Shown here: positions 53,900 to 63,439 of the stretch, piece after piece | Numbering within the stretch: the first letter of the stretch is position 1 | Layout of the letters: each line of letters begins with the position of its first letter | Assembly (NCBI GenBank): GCA_964473645.1 | Contig: CAYYPW010000013.1 | Span: forward strand, 94,905-158,904 | DNA length: 64,000 bases | Source: HdN1 sp964473645 | GTDB taxonomy: Bacteria > Pseudomonadota > Gammaproteobacteria > Pseudomonadales > Ketobacteraceae | Direction: 5' to 3' | Notes under the pieces: generated by a model | The model's database searches: none | The model's input: the letters and a program-made list of their open reading frames with translations, nothing else | Told to the model about the DNA's origin: nothing | Made by a program: the position numbers and the translations under genes

Positions 53900-55000
53900 A
53901 TGGCTGTCGGCAAACCGGTCCTTGTCTCTTTTCGTGATCTCAGCAAAGCCTGGGGCGACAAAGTCGTTCTGAATGCATTGTCCCTGGACATTTACGATGG
54001 TGAATTCGTCACCCTGCTGGGTCCATCAGGCTGCGGCAAGACAACGCTGCTTCGATTACTGGGTGGCTTTGAAACTCCTGATCAGGGTGACGTACTCCTC
54101 AGTGGCCAATCGTTGCGTCAACTGCCACCGCATCTACGCCCCGTCAATACAGTTTTTCAAAGCTATGCGCTGTTTCCTCACATGAGCGTATTCGATAACG
54201 TGGCCTATGGTTTGCGCATGGAGCACTGCAATAAAACCGAGATAACACAACGGGTTCAAGACGCCCTGGCCATGGTGCGCTTGCAGGACTTCGCCAATCG
54301 CCGCCCCCACCAATTGTCTGGTGGCCAGCAACAGCGAGTCGCCATCGCGCGCGCGGTGGTTAAAAAGCCCAAAGTGCTGCTGCTCGATGAACCGCTCAGC
54401 GCCCTCGACTACAAACTTCGCAAGGAAATGCAACTCGAACTCAAGCGTTTACAGCGCGAGCTGGGGATCACATTTCTATTCGTTACCCACGATCAGGAAG
54501 AAGCGCTCTCCATGTCGGATCGGGTGGTGGTCATGAGCCAGGGGCGCATCGATCAGATCGGCACCCCGCGCGAAGTGTACGAAACCCCCGCCAATCTATT
54601 CGTGGCCAGCTTTGTCGGCGAAACCAACTTGTTTTCAGGTGTCGTTAAACAGCTATTGCCTGACGATCGTATGCTAGCCCAGCTCGACGAACGCACCTGC
54701 ACGTTGCGCTGTCGACAACGCCCATTTCACCCCGGGCAAACCATTCACGTCATGCTGCGCCCTGAAGATATGCGCGTCTGGGAGCCCGGCAGTGCCGAAG
54801 GCTGGCAAGGTCAGATCCTTGAGCGCAACTATAAAGGTATGACACTGGAAAGCCTGATCCGCCTGGATAACGGCCAACAGGTGCTAGCAAGCGAATTCTT
54901 TGACGAGAGCTACCCTGATTTCGATCACGGCCTTGGGGAACGCGTCATCGTCAACTGGGTGCCCGATTGGGAATGGGTCATCGCCAATGAAAATCCGTAA
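53900..55000 (+). CDS. potA: Spermidine/putrescine-type ABC transporter ATPase (PotA-like)
   Basis: 366 residues. Walker A GPSGCGKTT, signature LSGGQQQRVAIARA, Walker B VLLLDEPLSALD, and H-loop FVTHDQEEAL, followed by a TOBE-like C-terminal domain (HVMLRPEDMRVWEPG). This is the polyamine/iron/sulfate subfamily of importers; pairing with a PotB-like permease supports polyamine. GGGGGA precedes the ATG at 53900. It overlaps potB by 14 bp. Confidence 0.9.
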   Translation: MAVGKPVLVSFRDLSKAWGDKVVLNALSLDIYDGEFVTLLGPSGCGKTTLLRLLGGFETPDQGDVLLSGQSLRQLPPHLRPVNTVFQSYALFPHMSVFDNVAYGLRMEHCNKTEITQRVQDALAMVRLQDFANRRPHQLSGGQQQRVAIARAVVKKPKVLLLDEPLSALDYKLRKEMQLELKRLQRELGITFLFVTHDQEEALSMSDRVVVMSQGRIDQIGTPREVYETPANLFVASFVGETNLFSGVVKQLLPDDRMLAQLDERTCTLRCRQRPFHPGQTIHVMLRPEDMRVWEPGSAEGWQGQILERNYKGMTLESLIRLDNGQQVLASEFFDESYPDFDHGLGERVIVNWVPDWEWVIANENP

Positions 55001-55844
55001 CCCTTTTCGCTTGGCGGTCCTCGCCCTGATCTGGGGGTGGATGGCCGTATTAGTCGTGATTCCCAGCGCCCTTGTCATCGTGACCAGCCTGCTGGAACGC
55101 GATGAAGCCCATTTCGTGCGGGGGGTGTTTTCGTTAGCGAGTTATTACCGGCTGTTTGATCCCCTCTATGCACAGGTGCTGGTGGATTCGTTGAGCCTGG
55201 CCGGCATAGCCACCCTCGCCTGCCTGCTAGTGGGCTACCCGTTTGCCTTCGCCTTGAGTCGCTTGCCCGTTAAATACAAAACCCTGCTGATTCTATTAAT
55301 GATGGTGCCCTTCTGGACCAATTCACTGGTGCGCACTTTTGCCATGAAAATGCTGATCGCCACGCGCGGATTGCTCAACGAAACCTTATTGGCAGCAGGC
55401 ATTATAGAGCGTCCGTTACAAATGCTGTACACCGATGGGGCGGTGATTGTGGGTCTGGTCTACGTGATGTTGCCTTTCATGGTGCTGCCGCTCTATGCCG
55501 TATTTGAGGATTTGCGTGAAGATTTGTTGCAAGCCTCGTCCGACCTGGGGGCTCACCCCTGGCAGACTTTTCGACACATTACACTGCCCCTCACCATGCC
55601 CGGTATCATTGCAGGCACTCTGCTGGTGTTTTTACCGTCACTGGGTTGTTTTTATGTAACGGACGTACTGGGCGGCGCCCGCGTGCTGCTGGCTGGCAAT
55701 GTGATCAAAAACCAGTTTCTCGATGCACGCGACTGGCCCTTCGGAGCAAGCGCTTCGGTGTTATTGAGTGTGCTCATGGGGTTACTGTTAATTGCTTACC
55801 GTATCAGTAGCCGTCGCAATCAACCACGCGCCATGGATTTTTAA
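54987..55844 (+). CDS. potB: Spermidine/putrescine-type ABC permease (PotB-like)
   Basis: 285 residues, six membrane helices. The PotB-type EAA loop reads EDLREDLLQASSDLGAHPWQ, and VPFWTNSLVRTFAMKMLI is typical of PotB. Start at 54987 overlaps the end of potA. No potC or potD follows: the next gene is a YebG-like gene behind its own SOS box. The rest of the transporter must be elsewhere or lost. Confidence 0.9.
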   Translation: MKIRNPFRLAVLALIWGWMAVLVVIPSALVIVTSLLERDEAHFVRGVFSLASYYRLFDPLYAQVLVDSLSLAGIATLACLLVGYPFAFALSRLPVKYKTLLILLMMVPFWTNSLVRTFAMKMLIATRGLLNETLLAAGIIERPLQMLYTDGAVIVGLVYVMLPFMVLPLYAVFEDLREDLLQASSDLGAHPWQTFRHITLPLTMPGIIAGTLLVFLPSLGCFYVTDVLGGARVLLAGNVIKNQFLDARDWPFGASASVLLSVLMGLLLIAYRISSRRNQPRAMDF

Positions 55845-55893
55845 ATATAATGATAAAAAATATGGCAGAACCTGCATTCCTCTGATAGCCTTC

Positions 55894-55909
55894 CTGTACA
55901 AACAAACAG
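55894..55909. promoter_or_regulatory. LexA-type SOS box
   Basis: CTGTACAAACAAACAG fits CTG-N10-CAG with flanking T/TA, 24 bp before the YebG-like start. This agrees with E. coli yebG, a LexA-regulated gene. Confidence 0.8.
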
Positions 55910-55933
55910 TATTTGACCCCGGAGATTTCCCCC

Positions 55934-56287
55934 ATGGCAGTGGTGACGATTTACATGAGCGACCGCGATAAGACTGGCAAGACCTTCGTTTCCAAGAAAG
56001 ACGCCGATGAACATGACAAAAAACTCGAACTGGCCGAAAACCTGGGTGTGTTTCTGGGCCAACGGCTGTCGTTTCTGAGTGAAAAGCAAACGGAAGATAT
56101 TGGCTTCCTGCTCGCAGAACATCGCGAATTGTTAGCGCAAGCCCTCAAAGGCAAGCCTGAAGTCCTGCTTGACGCCTCGCTGGCAACCGCTGCGCCAACC
56201 GAAGACAATGCAGCCTCTACCAGCACCGAAGAAATTGCAGAAGACGCCCCTGTCACCGATAAAAAAGTTCGCGCGATTGGCCGCTGA
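55934..56287 (+). CDS. yebG: YebG-like SOS-induced protein
   Basis: 117 residues. MAVVTIYMSDRDKTGKTFVS, KKDADEHDKKLELAENLGVF and LLAEHRELLAQALKG follow the short YebG fold. The C-terminal ~40 residues are a low-complexity Ala/Glu/Thr tail, longer than in E. coli. GGAG lies ahead of the ATG at 55934. A LexA-type box is directly upstream. Molecular function unknown. Confidence 0.88.
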   Translation: MAVVTIYMSDRDKTGKTFVSKKDADEHDKKLELAENLGVFLGQRLSFLSEKQTEDIGFLLAEHRELLAQALKGKPEVLLDASLATAAPTEDNAASTSTEEIAEDAPVTDKKVRAIGR

Positions 56288-56520
56288 TCCAACCTGACAG
56301 TTAGCGACGTCGACCACGTTCGCACAGAATTTCAATGTCAGGCATGGGGTTACCCCTCCCTCTCCGGTAACCCCTCACTTCCTCCTTTCAGCTTTAGTAG
56401 ATAGCAGCGTTGTCGATAGCAGCTTTTGGTCACGAGCTTTTGGCAACCGCTTAGGCTTTGGCAGCCAAGTCATATATACTTCTTGGCTTCGCCGAATGCT
56501 GGTTTGTGTTGGATCTACCG

Positions 56521-57651
56521 ATGATGGAATTTTTATTACTGCTCAGCGCCATTGGCATTGTCTACAGCTATGCCGTTTATCCGCTTATTCTTCGCACCCT
56601 CAAGCAGAATCCCCCGTTCACGCCATCGCAACCTGCGGAATGGCCCAGCGTCAGCATTATCATCACGGCCCACAACGAAGAAAACCGTATCCTAGAAAAG
56701 CTGCATAATTCCGCAGAAATTGATTACCCCACCGACAAGCTGGAAATCATCGTTGCCTCCGATTGCTCGACCGATGCCACCGACAGTCTGGTGAGCAACT
56801 TTGGTGGCAATGTAAAACTGGTGCGCGCCGATCAGCATTTAGGCAAGGAATATGCGCAACTGTGTGCGATCAACACGGCCACAGGCGACATCATTGTATT
56901 TTCTGATGTAGCGACCCAGATTCCCGCCGATGCCATCAAGAAGATGATCAGCTATTTCAGTGATCCCCGCGTTGGTGCGGTGTCCAGCGAAGATCGCTTT
57001 ATCAGCGACGACGGCAGCATCGCCGGCGAAGGTGCCTACGTAAAATATGAGATGTGGTTGCGCAGCCTGGAATCACGCCTGGCTGGCCTGGTCGGATTAA
57101 GCGGCTCATTTTTCGCCTGCCGAAAACATGTCTGCGATGGCTGGGATACGCAATCCCCCAGTGATTTCAACACTGCACTACGCAGCGCACGCTTGGGCTT
57201 GTTTGCTATCTCCTGCCCCGATGTGCTGGGTTACTACAAAGACATCAAAGATCCCAACAAGGAATACCAACGCAAGGTACGCACCGTTATTCGCGGCATC
57301 ACTTCGATTGCGCGCCACCCCGACGCGCTTGATTTTCGTCAGCAAGGCTTGTTTGCGTTTCAGGTGTGGAGCCATAAGATCATGCGCTGGGCGGTGCCCT
57401 GGTTCATGCTGCTCACTGCATTGCTAACGTTGCTCACCGTAGGTGATTCTGCGTTTGCCAACCTGTTGGCGGTAGGTCAGATCGTCGTGTATGGCTTGGC
57501 CTTTGCCGGTTGGAAAATACCGGCGGCACGCGAGAACACCCTCATTAAGCTGATATTCTTCTTTGTGCAGGTCAATCTGTCGATTGCGGATGCTTGCGTA
57601 CAATTTGCTCGCGGCAAACGGATGACGGTATGGACCCCCTCCAAACGCTAA
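56521..57651 (+). CDS. Membrane glycosyltransferase, family 2
   Basis: 376 residues. N-terminal membrane helix (LLLLSAIGIVYSYAVYPLIL), GT-A domain with ITAHNEENRI, IIVASDCSTDATD, VFSDVATQIP (DxD position), then C-terminal helices (WFMLLTALLTLLTVGDSAFA). It probably makes or extends a polysaccharide at the inner membrane. The end overlaps the DegT-like gene by 22 bp. First gene of the plus-strand glycan operon. Confidence 0.88.
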   Translation: MMEFLLLLSAIGIVYSYAVYPLILRTLKQNPPFTPSQPAEWPSVSIIITAHNEENRILEKLHNSAEIDYPTDKLEIIVASDCSTDATDSLVSNFGGNVKLVRADQHLGKEYAQLCAINTATGDIIVFSDVATQIPADAIKKMISYFSDPRVGAVSSEDRFISDDGSIAGEGAYVKYEMWLRSLESRLAGLVGLSGSFFACRKHVCDGWDTQSPSDFNTALRSARLGLFAISCPDVLGYYKDIKDPNKEYQRKVRTVIRGITSIARHPDALDFRQQGLFAFQVWSHKIMRWAVPWFMLLTALLTLLTVGDSAFANLLAVGQIVVYGLAFAGWKIPAARENTLIKLIFFFVQVNLSIADACVQFARGKRMTVWTPSKR

Positions 57652-58817
57652 AAACGGCACTGCAACGAATTCCACCGGTGGGTAACCCGATCAGCTTGCA
57701 ACAGGGGCCCCTGGTGCACCCGTTATTTGCAATGGCGAACGCGCAAACCTATCAGTCGGGCACTGCCGCCCTGGCGGCGGCCTTGCTAGTGGCTAAAATG
57801 GCGGCGGCCAAAAACAGACAGCCGCTAGCCAACCCCGAGGTCATAGTGCCGGCCTACGCCTGTCCCGACCTGATCAGCGCCGTTATGTTTGCGGGTTGCC
57901 ATCCTGTATTGGTGGATATCGAGCCTGATATGCCTTATTTACAGCTCGATGGTGTAAGCCAAAAACTTTCCGCCCAAACCGTCGCCGTGATTGCCCCTTG
58001 GTTTTTGGGTATTCCAGAACGCATCACTGCGTTGCGCGAACGCTTGCAAGGGCATGCTGCCTTGCTCATCGAGGACAGTGCGCAGTGGTTTCCAGATGCA
58101 GAACCAACGCAAACCTATAACGGCGATCTGGTGATTCTTAGTTTTGGCAAAGGTAAACCGGTGAGTTTGCTGGGGGGAGGCTTGCTATATGATCCGCGCG
58201 GGACATTACGAAGTGAATTTCCCGCCTCACAAGCCACTGGCGATACCTCCGCCAATAAACTTCGCCTAAAATTCGTGGCCTACAACCTGGTCGTTAGTCG
58301 CTTTTTTTATTGGATGATTGAATTATTGCCTTTTATCCAAATGGGAAAAACCGTCTACAAGCCGCTTGCCACACTGGAAAACATGTCAACTGTGGCGCAG
58401 GGCTTTTTGCAACCGAACATTGACGCCTACTTTCAGCGTTCACGCCGCGCAGAAACGGGTCTCAAGCAACTGCTCGGTGATTTGGGCATGCTTGATTGCG
58501 CCCTTTGCCAGCAAGCCCCCACGTACCAACAACAACGAATGCTGCGCTTTCCATTGCTGGTGAAAACGTCGCGCATGCGTAATGAACTGCTGTCAGCGCT
58601 GCAAAATGCCGGTTTGGGCGCCTCCGGCTTTTACCCTGCCCCCCTGAACGAAATAGAGAATATTCCGGCGGTTGTGAAAACCCAGGGGCCTTTCCCAAAT
58701 GCGAAATCTTTTGCTGAGCGCTTGATCACTCTACCTACTCACGTGGGTTGCAACACGGGTGCATTGCTGAGCATTCGCAATCTACTCGCCCACCATTTAC
58801 GAAGCCAAACGCAATGA
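57630..58817 (+). CDS. DegT/DnrJ/EryC1/StrS-family aminotransferase-like protein
   Basis: 395 residues. The PLP-fold region: SGTAALAAALLVAKMAAAKN, VIVPAYACPDLISAVMFAGC and LLIEDSAQWFPDAEP; the presumed PLP lysine is in VILSFGKGKPVSLLGGG. Such enzymes aminate keto sugars or act in glycan assembly, though some lack activity. It overlaps the upstream GT2 gene and the downstream GT4 gene (ATGA). Confidence 0.87.
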   Translation: MDPLQTLKTALQRIPPVGNPISLQQGPLVHPLFAMANAQTYQSGTAALAAALLVAKMAAAKNRQPLANPEVIVPAYACPDLISAVMFAGCHPVLVDIEPDMPYLQLDGVSQKLSAQTVAVIAPWFLGIPERITALRERLQGHAALLIEDSAQWFPDAEPTQTYNGDLVILSFGKGKPVSLLGGGLLYDPRGTLRSEFPASQATGDTSANKLRLKFVAYNLVVSRFFYWMIELLPFIQMGKTVYKPLATLENMSTVAQGFLQPNIDAYFQRSRRAETGLKQLLGDLGMLDCALCQQAPTYQQQRMLRFPLLVKTSRMRNELLSALQNAGLGASGFYPAPLNEIENIPAVVKTQGPFPNAKSFAERLITLPTHVGCNTGALLSIRNLLAHHLRSQTQ

Positions 58818-59959
58818 CAACCTTGACGAAGTTGCACGTTTTGCATATTGCTTCGGGTGATTTATGGGCGGGAGCAGAGGTTCAACTTTATACATTAGCA
58901 CGCGCGTTACAAAAGCGTGGCGACCTGCGTGTCACGGTGTTGCTGATGAATGAAGGTGAACTGGCAGAACGCTTGCGCCATGCGGGAATTGAAACCTTTG
59001 TGCTGCCGGAAAGCTCATTGAGTTTTCCGCAACTTTTGCTCAAGACAATGACGCTGACACGCCGCCTCCGACCGGATGTCATTCATACGCATCGCATCAA
59101 AGAAAACCTGCTGGGCGGACTCGCTGGCTTATTGCTAAGGATTCCGAGTTTGCGCACACAACACGGCGCAGAAGAACACCCGGCGAGCTGGCAAGCTCCG
59201 CACAAGGTCATCCTGCAAAAGCTGGATCACTGGCTGGCTGCGCAAGTGCAAAAACTCACCGTGGCCGTAACGCCAGAACTTGGCGGCACATTATCCAAGC
59301 ACATACCCGAACATAAAATCCGCGTCGTTGAAAACGGTATTGATGCAGAAAATTTCTCACTACCCGCATTGGATACACTGGACAGCCGCTTTCAACAGGC
59401 TCACCGACGTGTTGGCATTATTGGGCGTTTATCCCCCGTCAAGCGGGTGGACCTGTTTGTTGACATGGCTGCACTGCTGGCAACGAGCGAAAAATTTGCG
59501 GATGTTCAGTTTTTTGTGTTTGGCGATGGGCCTTTGAAACTACAATTGCAAACCCAAACGGCAGCCAGTCACCTGGAAAACCGACTGCATTTCATGTGGC
59601 ACCAGAGCAATATCCACGGTTATCTGCAACATCTCGACGCATTAGTGATGTGTTCGGATCACGAGGGTTTACCCATGACGCTGCTCGAAGCCATGAGTTT
59701 AAATGTAGCAGTGATAGGGCATAATGTGGGTGGCATTAAACTGTTGCTCGACAATGGAAACAACGGGTTTCCGGTAGAAAATCATACAGCCCAGGGGTAT
59801 GCAGAGGCGGTAAAAATCTGTCTGGCAGATACCGATAAGCGTAAACAGAAATGCGATCAGGCCCAGACACGGGTTGCGACGTCTTATTCTGCTACGAAGA
59901 ACGCAGAAAGCTTCTTGTTACTATACCAGGACATGGCGCACTCCCGACCCACAGCATAA
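58814..59959 (+). CDS. Glycosyltransferase family 4
   Basis: 381 residues. N-terminal HVLHIASGDLWAGAEVQLYT and HTHRIKENLLGGLAG; C-terminal donor-binding domain with VGIIGRLSPVKRVDLFVDMA and CSDHEGLPMTLLEAMSLNVA. A retaining GT-B enzyme that adds a sugar to a glycan intermediate. Starts at 58814 with an ATGA overlap with the DegT-like gene. Confidence 0.9.
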   Translation: MTTLTKLHVLHIASGDLWAGAEVQLYTLARALQKRGDLRVTVLLMNEGELAERLRHAGIETFVLPESSLSFPQLLLKTMTLTRRLRPDVIHTHRIKENLLGGLAGLLLRIPSLRTQHGAEEHPASWQAPHKVILQKLDHWLAAQVQKLTVAVTPELGGTLSKHIPEHKIRVVENGIDAENFSLPALDTLDSRFQQAHRRVGIIGRLSPVKRVDLFVDMAALLATSEKFADVQFFVFGDGPLKLQLQTQTAASHLENRLHFMWHQSNIHGYLQHLDALVMCSDHEGLPMTLLEAMSLNVAVIGHNVGGIKLLLDNGNNGFPVENHTAQGYAEAVKICLADTDKRKQKCDQAQTRVATSYSATKNAESFLLLYQDMAHSRPTA

Positions 59960-60022
59960 CGGCAACCGATCTGCCGATTCGTCCAGAGCGCCGCTTTCGA
60001 TTTAGCATGGAATTTCTCGAAC

Positions 60023-61216
60023 ATGAAAGAAACACTTTTCATCTGCATGACGCATCTGCCCTACCCTGTGCGAAAGAATGGGATTTCCATTCGCTACTTT
60101 CCGATTATCGCGCACCTGGCTAAACGATTCGACATTCATTTATTGGTGGTCGCCGATTACCCGGTAAAGAGCGAAGAAATTGCCGAAGCAGAGCAATACG
60201 TCAAAAAATGTTCAATCTATATTCGGCAACCGCTCAACGTGGCGTTGGCAAGGAAAATTTTTGTTCGTCTAAAAACCCTGCTGCCCAATCAGTTACCTTT
60301 TCCAACCTATTGTTATGATGAAGCGCAGATATCCCATTTCATAGCAAGTGAAACCGCCGGCAAGCAATATGATGCAGCCCTCTGTGTCTGCCCGCCCTAC
60401 GCGCATATTGTGCTCGATAAAGTGGCGGCAAAACGCTACGTCATGGATGCTATTGATTCCGTCTACGTTTACATGATGCGCGAAGAAGATAGAAATATAC
60501 TTGAAAAATGGGATACGCTCAGCGTCAAACGCTGGGAAAACCAACTCATCCGACGCATGGATTATTCAAGCTTTGTGTCGGGTCGTGACATCATGCATCT
60601 TTGTGAGCCCGATATATCAAAAGACAAAGTGGGCGTGATTCCGAACGGTATTTATATTAACGACTACATTGAGTCGCGCATCCCCACGGATGGTTACGTG
60701 CTTGGTTATCTTGGTCATATGGGGTACACCCCCAATATTGAAGCCGCTAAACGACTAGCCTCGCTATACATTGATCTCAAAAAAAATCATGAGCAACTGA
60801 GGCTGTTCATTATTGGACGCCTGCCAACAGAAGAAATACGTGCGCTAGGAGAAATTCCAGGTATCACGGTGACGGGCGATGTCGAAAACATATGGCCCTA
60901 TGTCAACGCCGTCGATACCTTTGTGTTCCCTATGGCGCGCGGCGCAGGCCAACAAAACAAGCTCCTTGAAGCCATGTTCGCCGGCCGCCCGGTGGTCAGT
61001 ACGTCAGTGGGCAATGGAGGTGTTGGAGCGATCAATCGTGAATCAGCCATGATCGCTGATAGCGATGAAGAGCTCAAAACGGCCATAACCACGTTGATCA
61101 ATGATGATCAATTACGCAAAAAGGTGGGCGAGGGAGGCCGTCGTCTAGTGACTGAAACCTACCACTGGCCAGCCATTCTGACACGATTGGAACACGTGTA
61201 CTTTCCGCGGGTTTGA
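60023..61216 (+). CDS. Glycosyltransferase family 4 (second copy)
   Basis: 397 residues. GT-B fold: MTHLPYPVRKNGISIRYFPI, GVIPNGIYINDYIESRI, LGYLGHMGYTPNIEAAK, and VFPMARGAGQQNKLLEAMFA in the donor site. Resembles WsaF/PEP-CTERM-locus-type GT4 proteins that modify exopolysaccharide. 63 bp after the previous gene. Confidence 0.88.
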   Translation: MKETLFICMTHLPYPVRKNGISIRYFPIIAHLAKRFDIHLLVVADYPVKSEEIAEAEQYVKKCSIYIRQPLNVALARKIFVRLKTLLPNQLPFPTYCYDEAQISHFIASETAGKQYDAALCVCPPYAHIVLDKVAAKRYVMDAIDSVYVYMMREEDRNILEKWDTLSVKRWENQLIRRMDYSSFVSGRDIMHLCEPDISKDKVGVIPNGIYINDYIESRIPTDGYVLGYLGHMGYTPNIEAAKRLASLYIDLKKNHEQLRLFIIGRLPTEEIRALGEIPGITVTGDVENIWPYVNAVDTFVFPMARGAGQQNKLLEAMFAGRPVVSTSVGNGGVGAINRESAMIADSDEELKTAITTLINDDQLRKKVGEGGRRLVTETYHWPAILTRLEHVYFPRV

Positions 61217-61236
61217 GGGGTAACCCACAACACCCG

Positions 61237-62133
61237 CTACTCCACTCGATTTATCAATACTTTAATAGCCGCTTTCCACGTGTTTAAACGCCCGAAACGA
61301 TAGCGCAATGAGCGAAGAATATCTGAGAACGCTGCCATGCGATTTTTGTCTGCACGCATTATTGCAAGCGCTCTGTCAGCATAGACACGAGCCCACAACT
61401 CCTCGACAACAGAGGCGTCAACCACGCCGGGATGGTCCTTAATAAACCGCTCTCGAACACGAATACTGTCTGAGAAAAACCGCAGCTCATTTTTCGCATT
61501 GGAAACTTGCCCAGGCCATTGCCTATAGCGGTAAGTAATTTCATCAAGATAGAAAAATTCGCATACTGTGGACAACCGCAGCCACATATCGTAATCCTGA
61601 CTCACCTTCAGCGATTCATCGTAAAAGCCAACGGCGTCAAAACACTTTTTACGAATCATCGACGTTGCGCCGGTAACAAAATTCTGCAACAACAGTTTTG
61701 CCGTAATCTTGCCGTTATGGCGTGTCGTTCGATAAGTTTCTACCGGATTATTATTGATATCGACATGCTGCGTATTGGTATAGACAACGCCCAGCTCCGG
61801 TTTGCCTTGAAAACACGGCACCTGAACCTCCAGCTTATTGGGCTCCCACAAATCATCCGCATCACAAAACGCAACAAACTCGCCTTTCGAGACACGCAAG
61901 CCGGTATTTCTTGCCCCCGATTCGCCCCGGTTGGTCTGATAGTGGTAATTAACCTGCGGGTTATTTGCAAAGGCTTCCATCACCTTGGCGGTATCATCGG
62001 TTGAACCGTCGTCAATGACGTGAATTTCAAAATTCCGATAGGTTTGATCCAGTACAGACTGAACAGCTTGGGGCAGAAAGCGTGCCATATTGTAAGCAGG
62101 GATCACTACACTGACCAATGGAGCGTTATTCAT
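61237..62133 (-). CDS. Glycosyltransferase family 2
   Basis: 298 residues. VVIPAYNMARFLPQAVQSVL, HVIDDGSTDDTAKVMEAFAN and AFCDADDLWEPNKLEVQ (DxD) define a soluble GT-A enzyme. It is transcribed toward the plus-strand glycan genes; the two groups meet at 61217-61236. Confidence 0.9.
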   Translation of the reverse strand: MNNAPLVSVVIPAYNMARFLPQAVQSVLDQTYRNFEIHVIDDGSTDDTAKVMEAFANNPQVNYHYQTNRGESGARNTGLRVSKGEFVAFCDADDLWEPNKLEVQVPCFQGKPELGVVYTNTQHVDINNNPVETYRTTRHNGKITAKLLLQNFVTGATSMIRKKCFDAVGFYDESLKVSQDYDMWLRLSTVCEFFYLDEITYRYRQWPGQVSNAKNELRFFSDSIRVRERFIKDHPGVVDASVVEELWARVYADRALAIMRADKNRMAAFSDILRSLRYRFGRLNTWKAAIKVLINRVE

Positions 62134-62168
62134 TTAACTCAATTTCCCTTTTCAAATTTCAAAAACAA

Positions 62169-63281
62169 TTACCAGGCAAGCACTAGCCCAAAACAAGTAC
62201 CACACAATACCGTGATCAAGGTGAGCGCACGCGAATAAATCTCCCCGAGGCGAATCGCACGCACAATGAGAAAACCTGTAATCAGCACTGTCCCCAAAAG
62301 CACTGCTCCCAACAATACGCCAGAAACATCCGCTAATGCCAGGCTGATTAGACTCCCGCCAACGCCCCCGGAAAATGCGACTAGCGCTAAAAAAATCAGC
62401 AATTGCAAATGACGCTTAGATTGGTGACGAAGCGCCGTTGCCGCAGAGCTATACACAGGATCAGAAAATACTTTGGGTATAAAATCAGGAAATACGGTTT
62501 CCAATACTGATGGCTTGTTTGCCGCAAATCGCTTTGCATTCATGTCGGGCGATGACGCAATGAGCGAGGATATCGATAACACTCGCACACCCTTCTGCTC
62601 CGCAAGCCATGCCAACTCCTTTTCGAAATCGGCAAGTGACATGACAGAACGATTATCACCAGACTCGTGAAAGTCATAAGGATGCAGCATCACTCCCACC
62701 ACGGGATCTGCATCCTGTGAAGCCGCTGCCAATTCCACTGCCCGCCGAAGCGCACCAATCTCAATCGTCATGGGCGCATAACCAAGGCCCTCTCCTTTGT
62801 GGGAGATGGGCGAGTACCGATTTGCAGACAAGCCTTTGAACCCTGCCCGCGTCAACGCCTCCAGCGTGGCATCGTCATAGGTATTCCAGGGAGGAACAAA
62901 CACTGTCGGCTCAACACCCAAAGCATCTCCCAGATGCCGTTTACCCCTCTGCAGGATTGCGGTTTGTTGCTCTACAGACAGCCCGCGAAATTCGCTCGGA
63001 ACGGGGGGGGGCGAAAAAGCATTGGTCAGATGATTCCAGCCATGCAGAGCAACATCAACAGCGCCTTTGCGCACGGCCTCCTTCAACTCATTGATTTTTG
63101 CCTCGGTCAGCAACACGTCTTGCCCCTCCCCTTGCACTTTGGGATAGAGAGAGGTGATGGACGGCACGACAGCAAAAGTACAGGTCATGTTGTTACGCGC
63201 AAAGACCTCTATAAGCCCCGTATCCACATGCGCGGGGCTCATGGATGAATAGTCATCGTAACGAAAGAAAACAGTCACCAT
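62169..63281 (-). CDS. Polysaccharide deacetylase family protein with C-terminal membrane segments
   Basis: 370 residues. The NodB-type metal/catalytic features are FFRYDDYSS (Asp) and DVALHGWNHLT (His pair), with FVPPWNTYDD. Residues after ~285 form about three membrane helices (LLIFLALVAFSGGVGGSLIS, LLGAVLLGTVLITGFLIVRA). A membrane-bound sugar deacetylase is inferred; no signal peptide precedes the catalytic part, so the active site may face the cytoplasm. Confidence 0.82.
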   Translation of the reverse strand: MVTVFFRYDDYSSMSPAHVDTGLIEVFARNNMTCTFAVVPSITSLYPKVQGEGQDVLLTEAKINELKEAVRKGAVDVALHGWNHLTNAFSPPPVPSEFRGLSVEQQTAILQRGKRHLGDALGVEPTVFVPPWNTYDDATLEALTRAGFKGLSANRYSPISHKGEGLGYAPMTIEIGALRRAVELAAASQDADPVVGVMLHPYDFHESGDNRSVMSLADFEKELAWLAEQKGVRVLSISSLIASSPDMNAKRFAANKPSVLETVFPDFIPKVFSDPVYSSAATALRHQSKRHLQLLIFLALVAFSGGVGGSLISLALADVSGVLLGAVLLGTVLITGFLIVRAIRLGEIYSRALTLITVLCGTCFGLVLAW

Positions 63282-63439
63282 AAACGAACAAATCCATTAT
63301 TTTTCAGTAGACAAAAGCGATGCAGAGGCCAGCACCCACCGGGCGCCTGGAAACAGAATTCTGTCAGGTTCTTACCATCCTTCTCGGGTAATGTCCACCT
63401 GACATGAGGGGACGCAGGCGTAGCAGACGACGACAGGTT

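Noticed and set aside
56288..56520. Possible small gene or RNA between yebG and the glycan operon
   Set aside because: There is no ribosome site with a convincing frame and no clear hairpin; it is most likely a promoter region.
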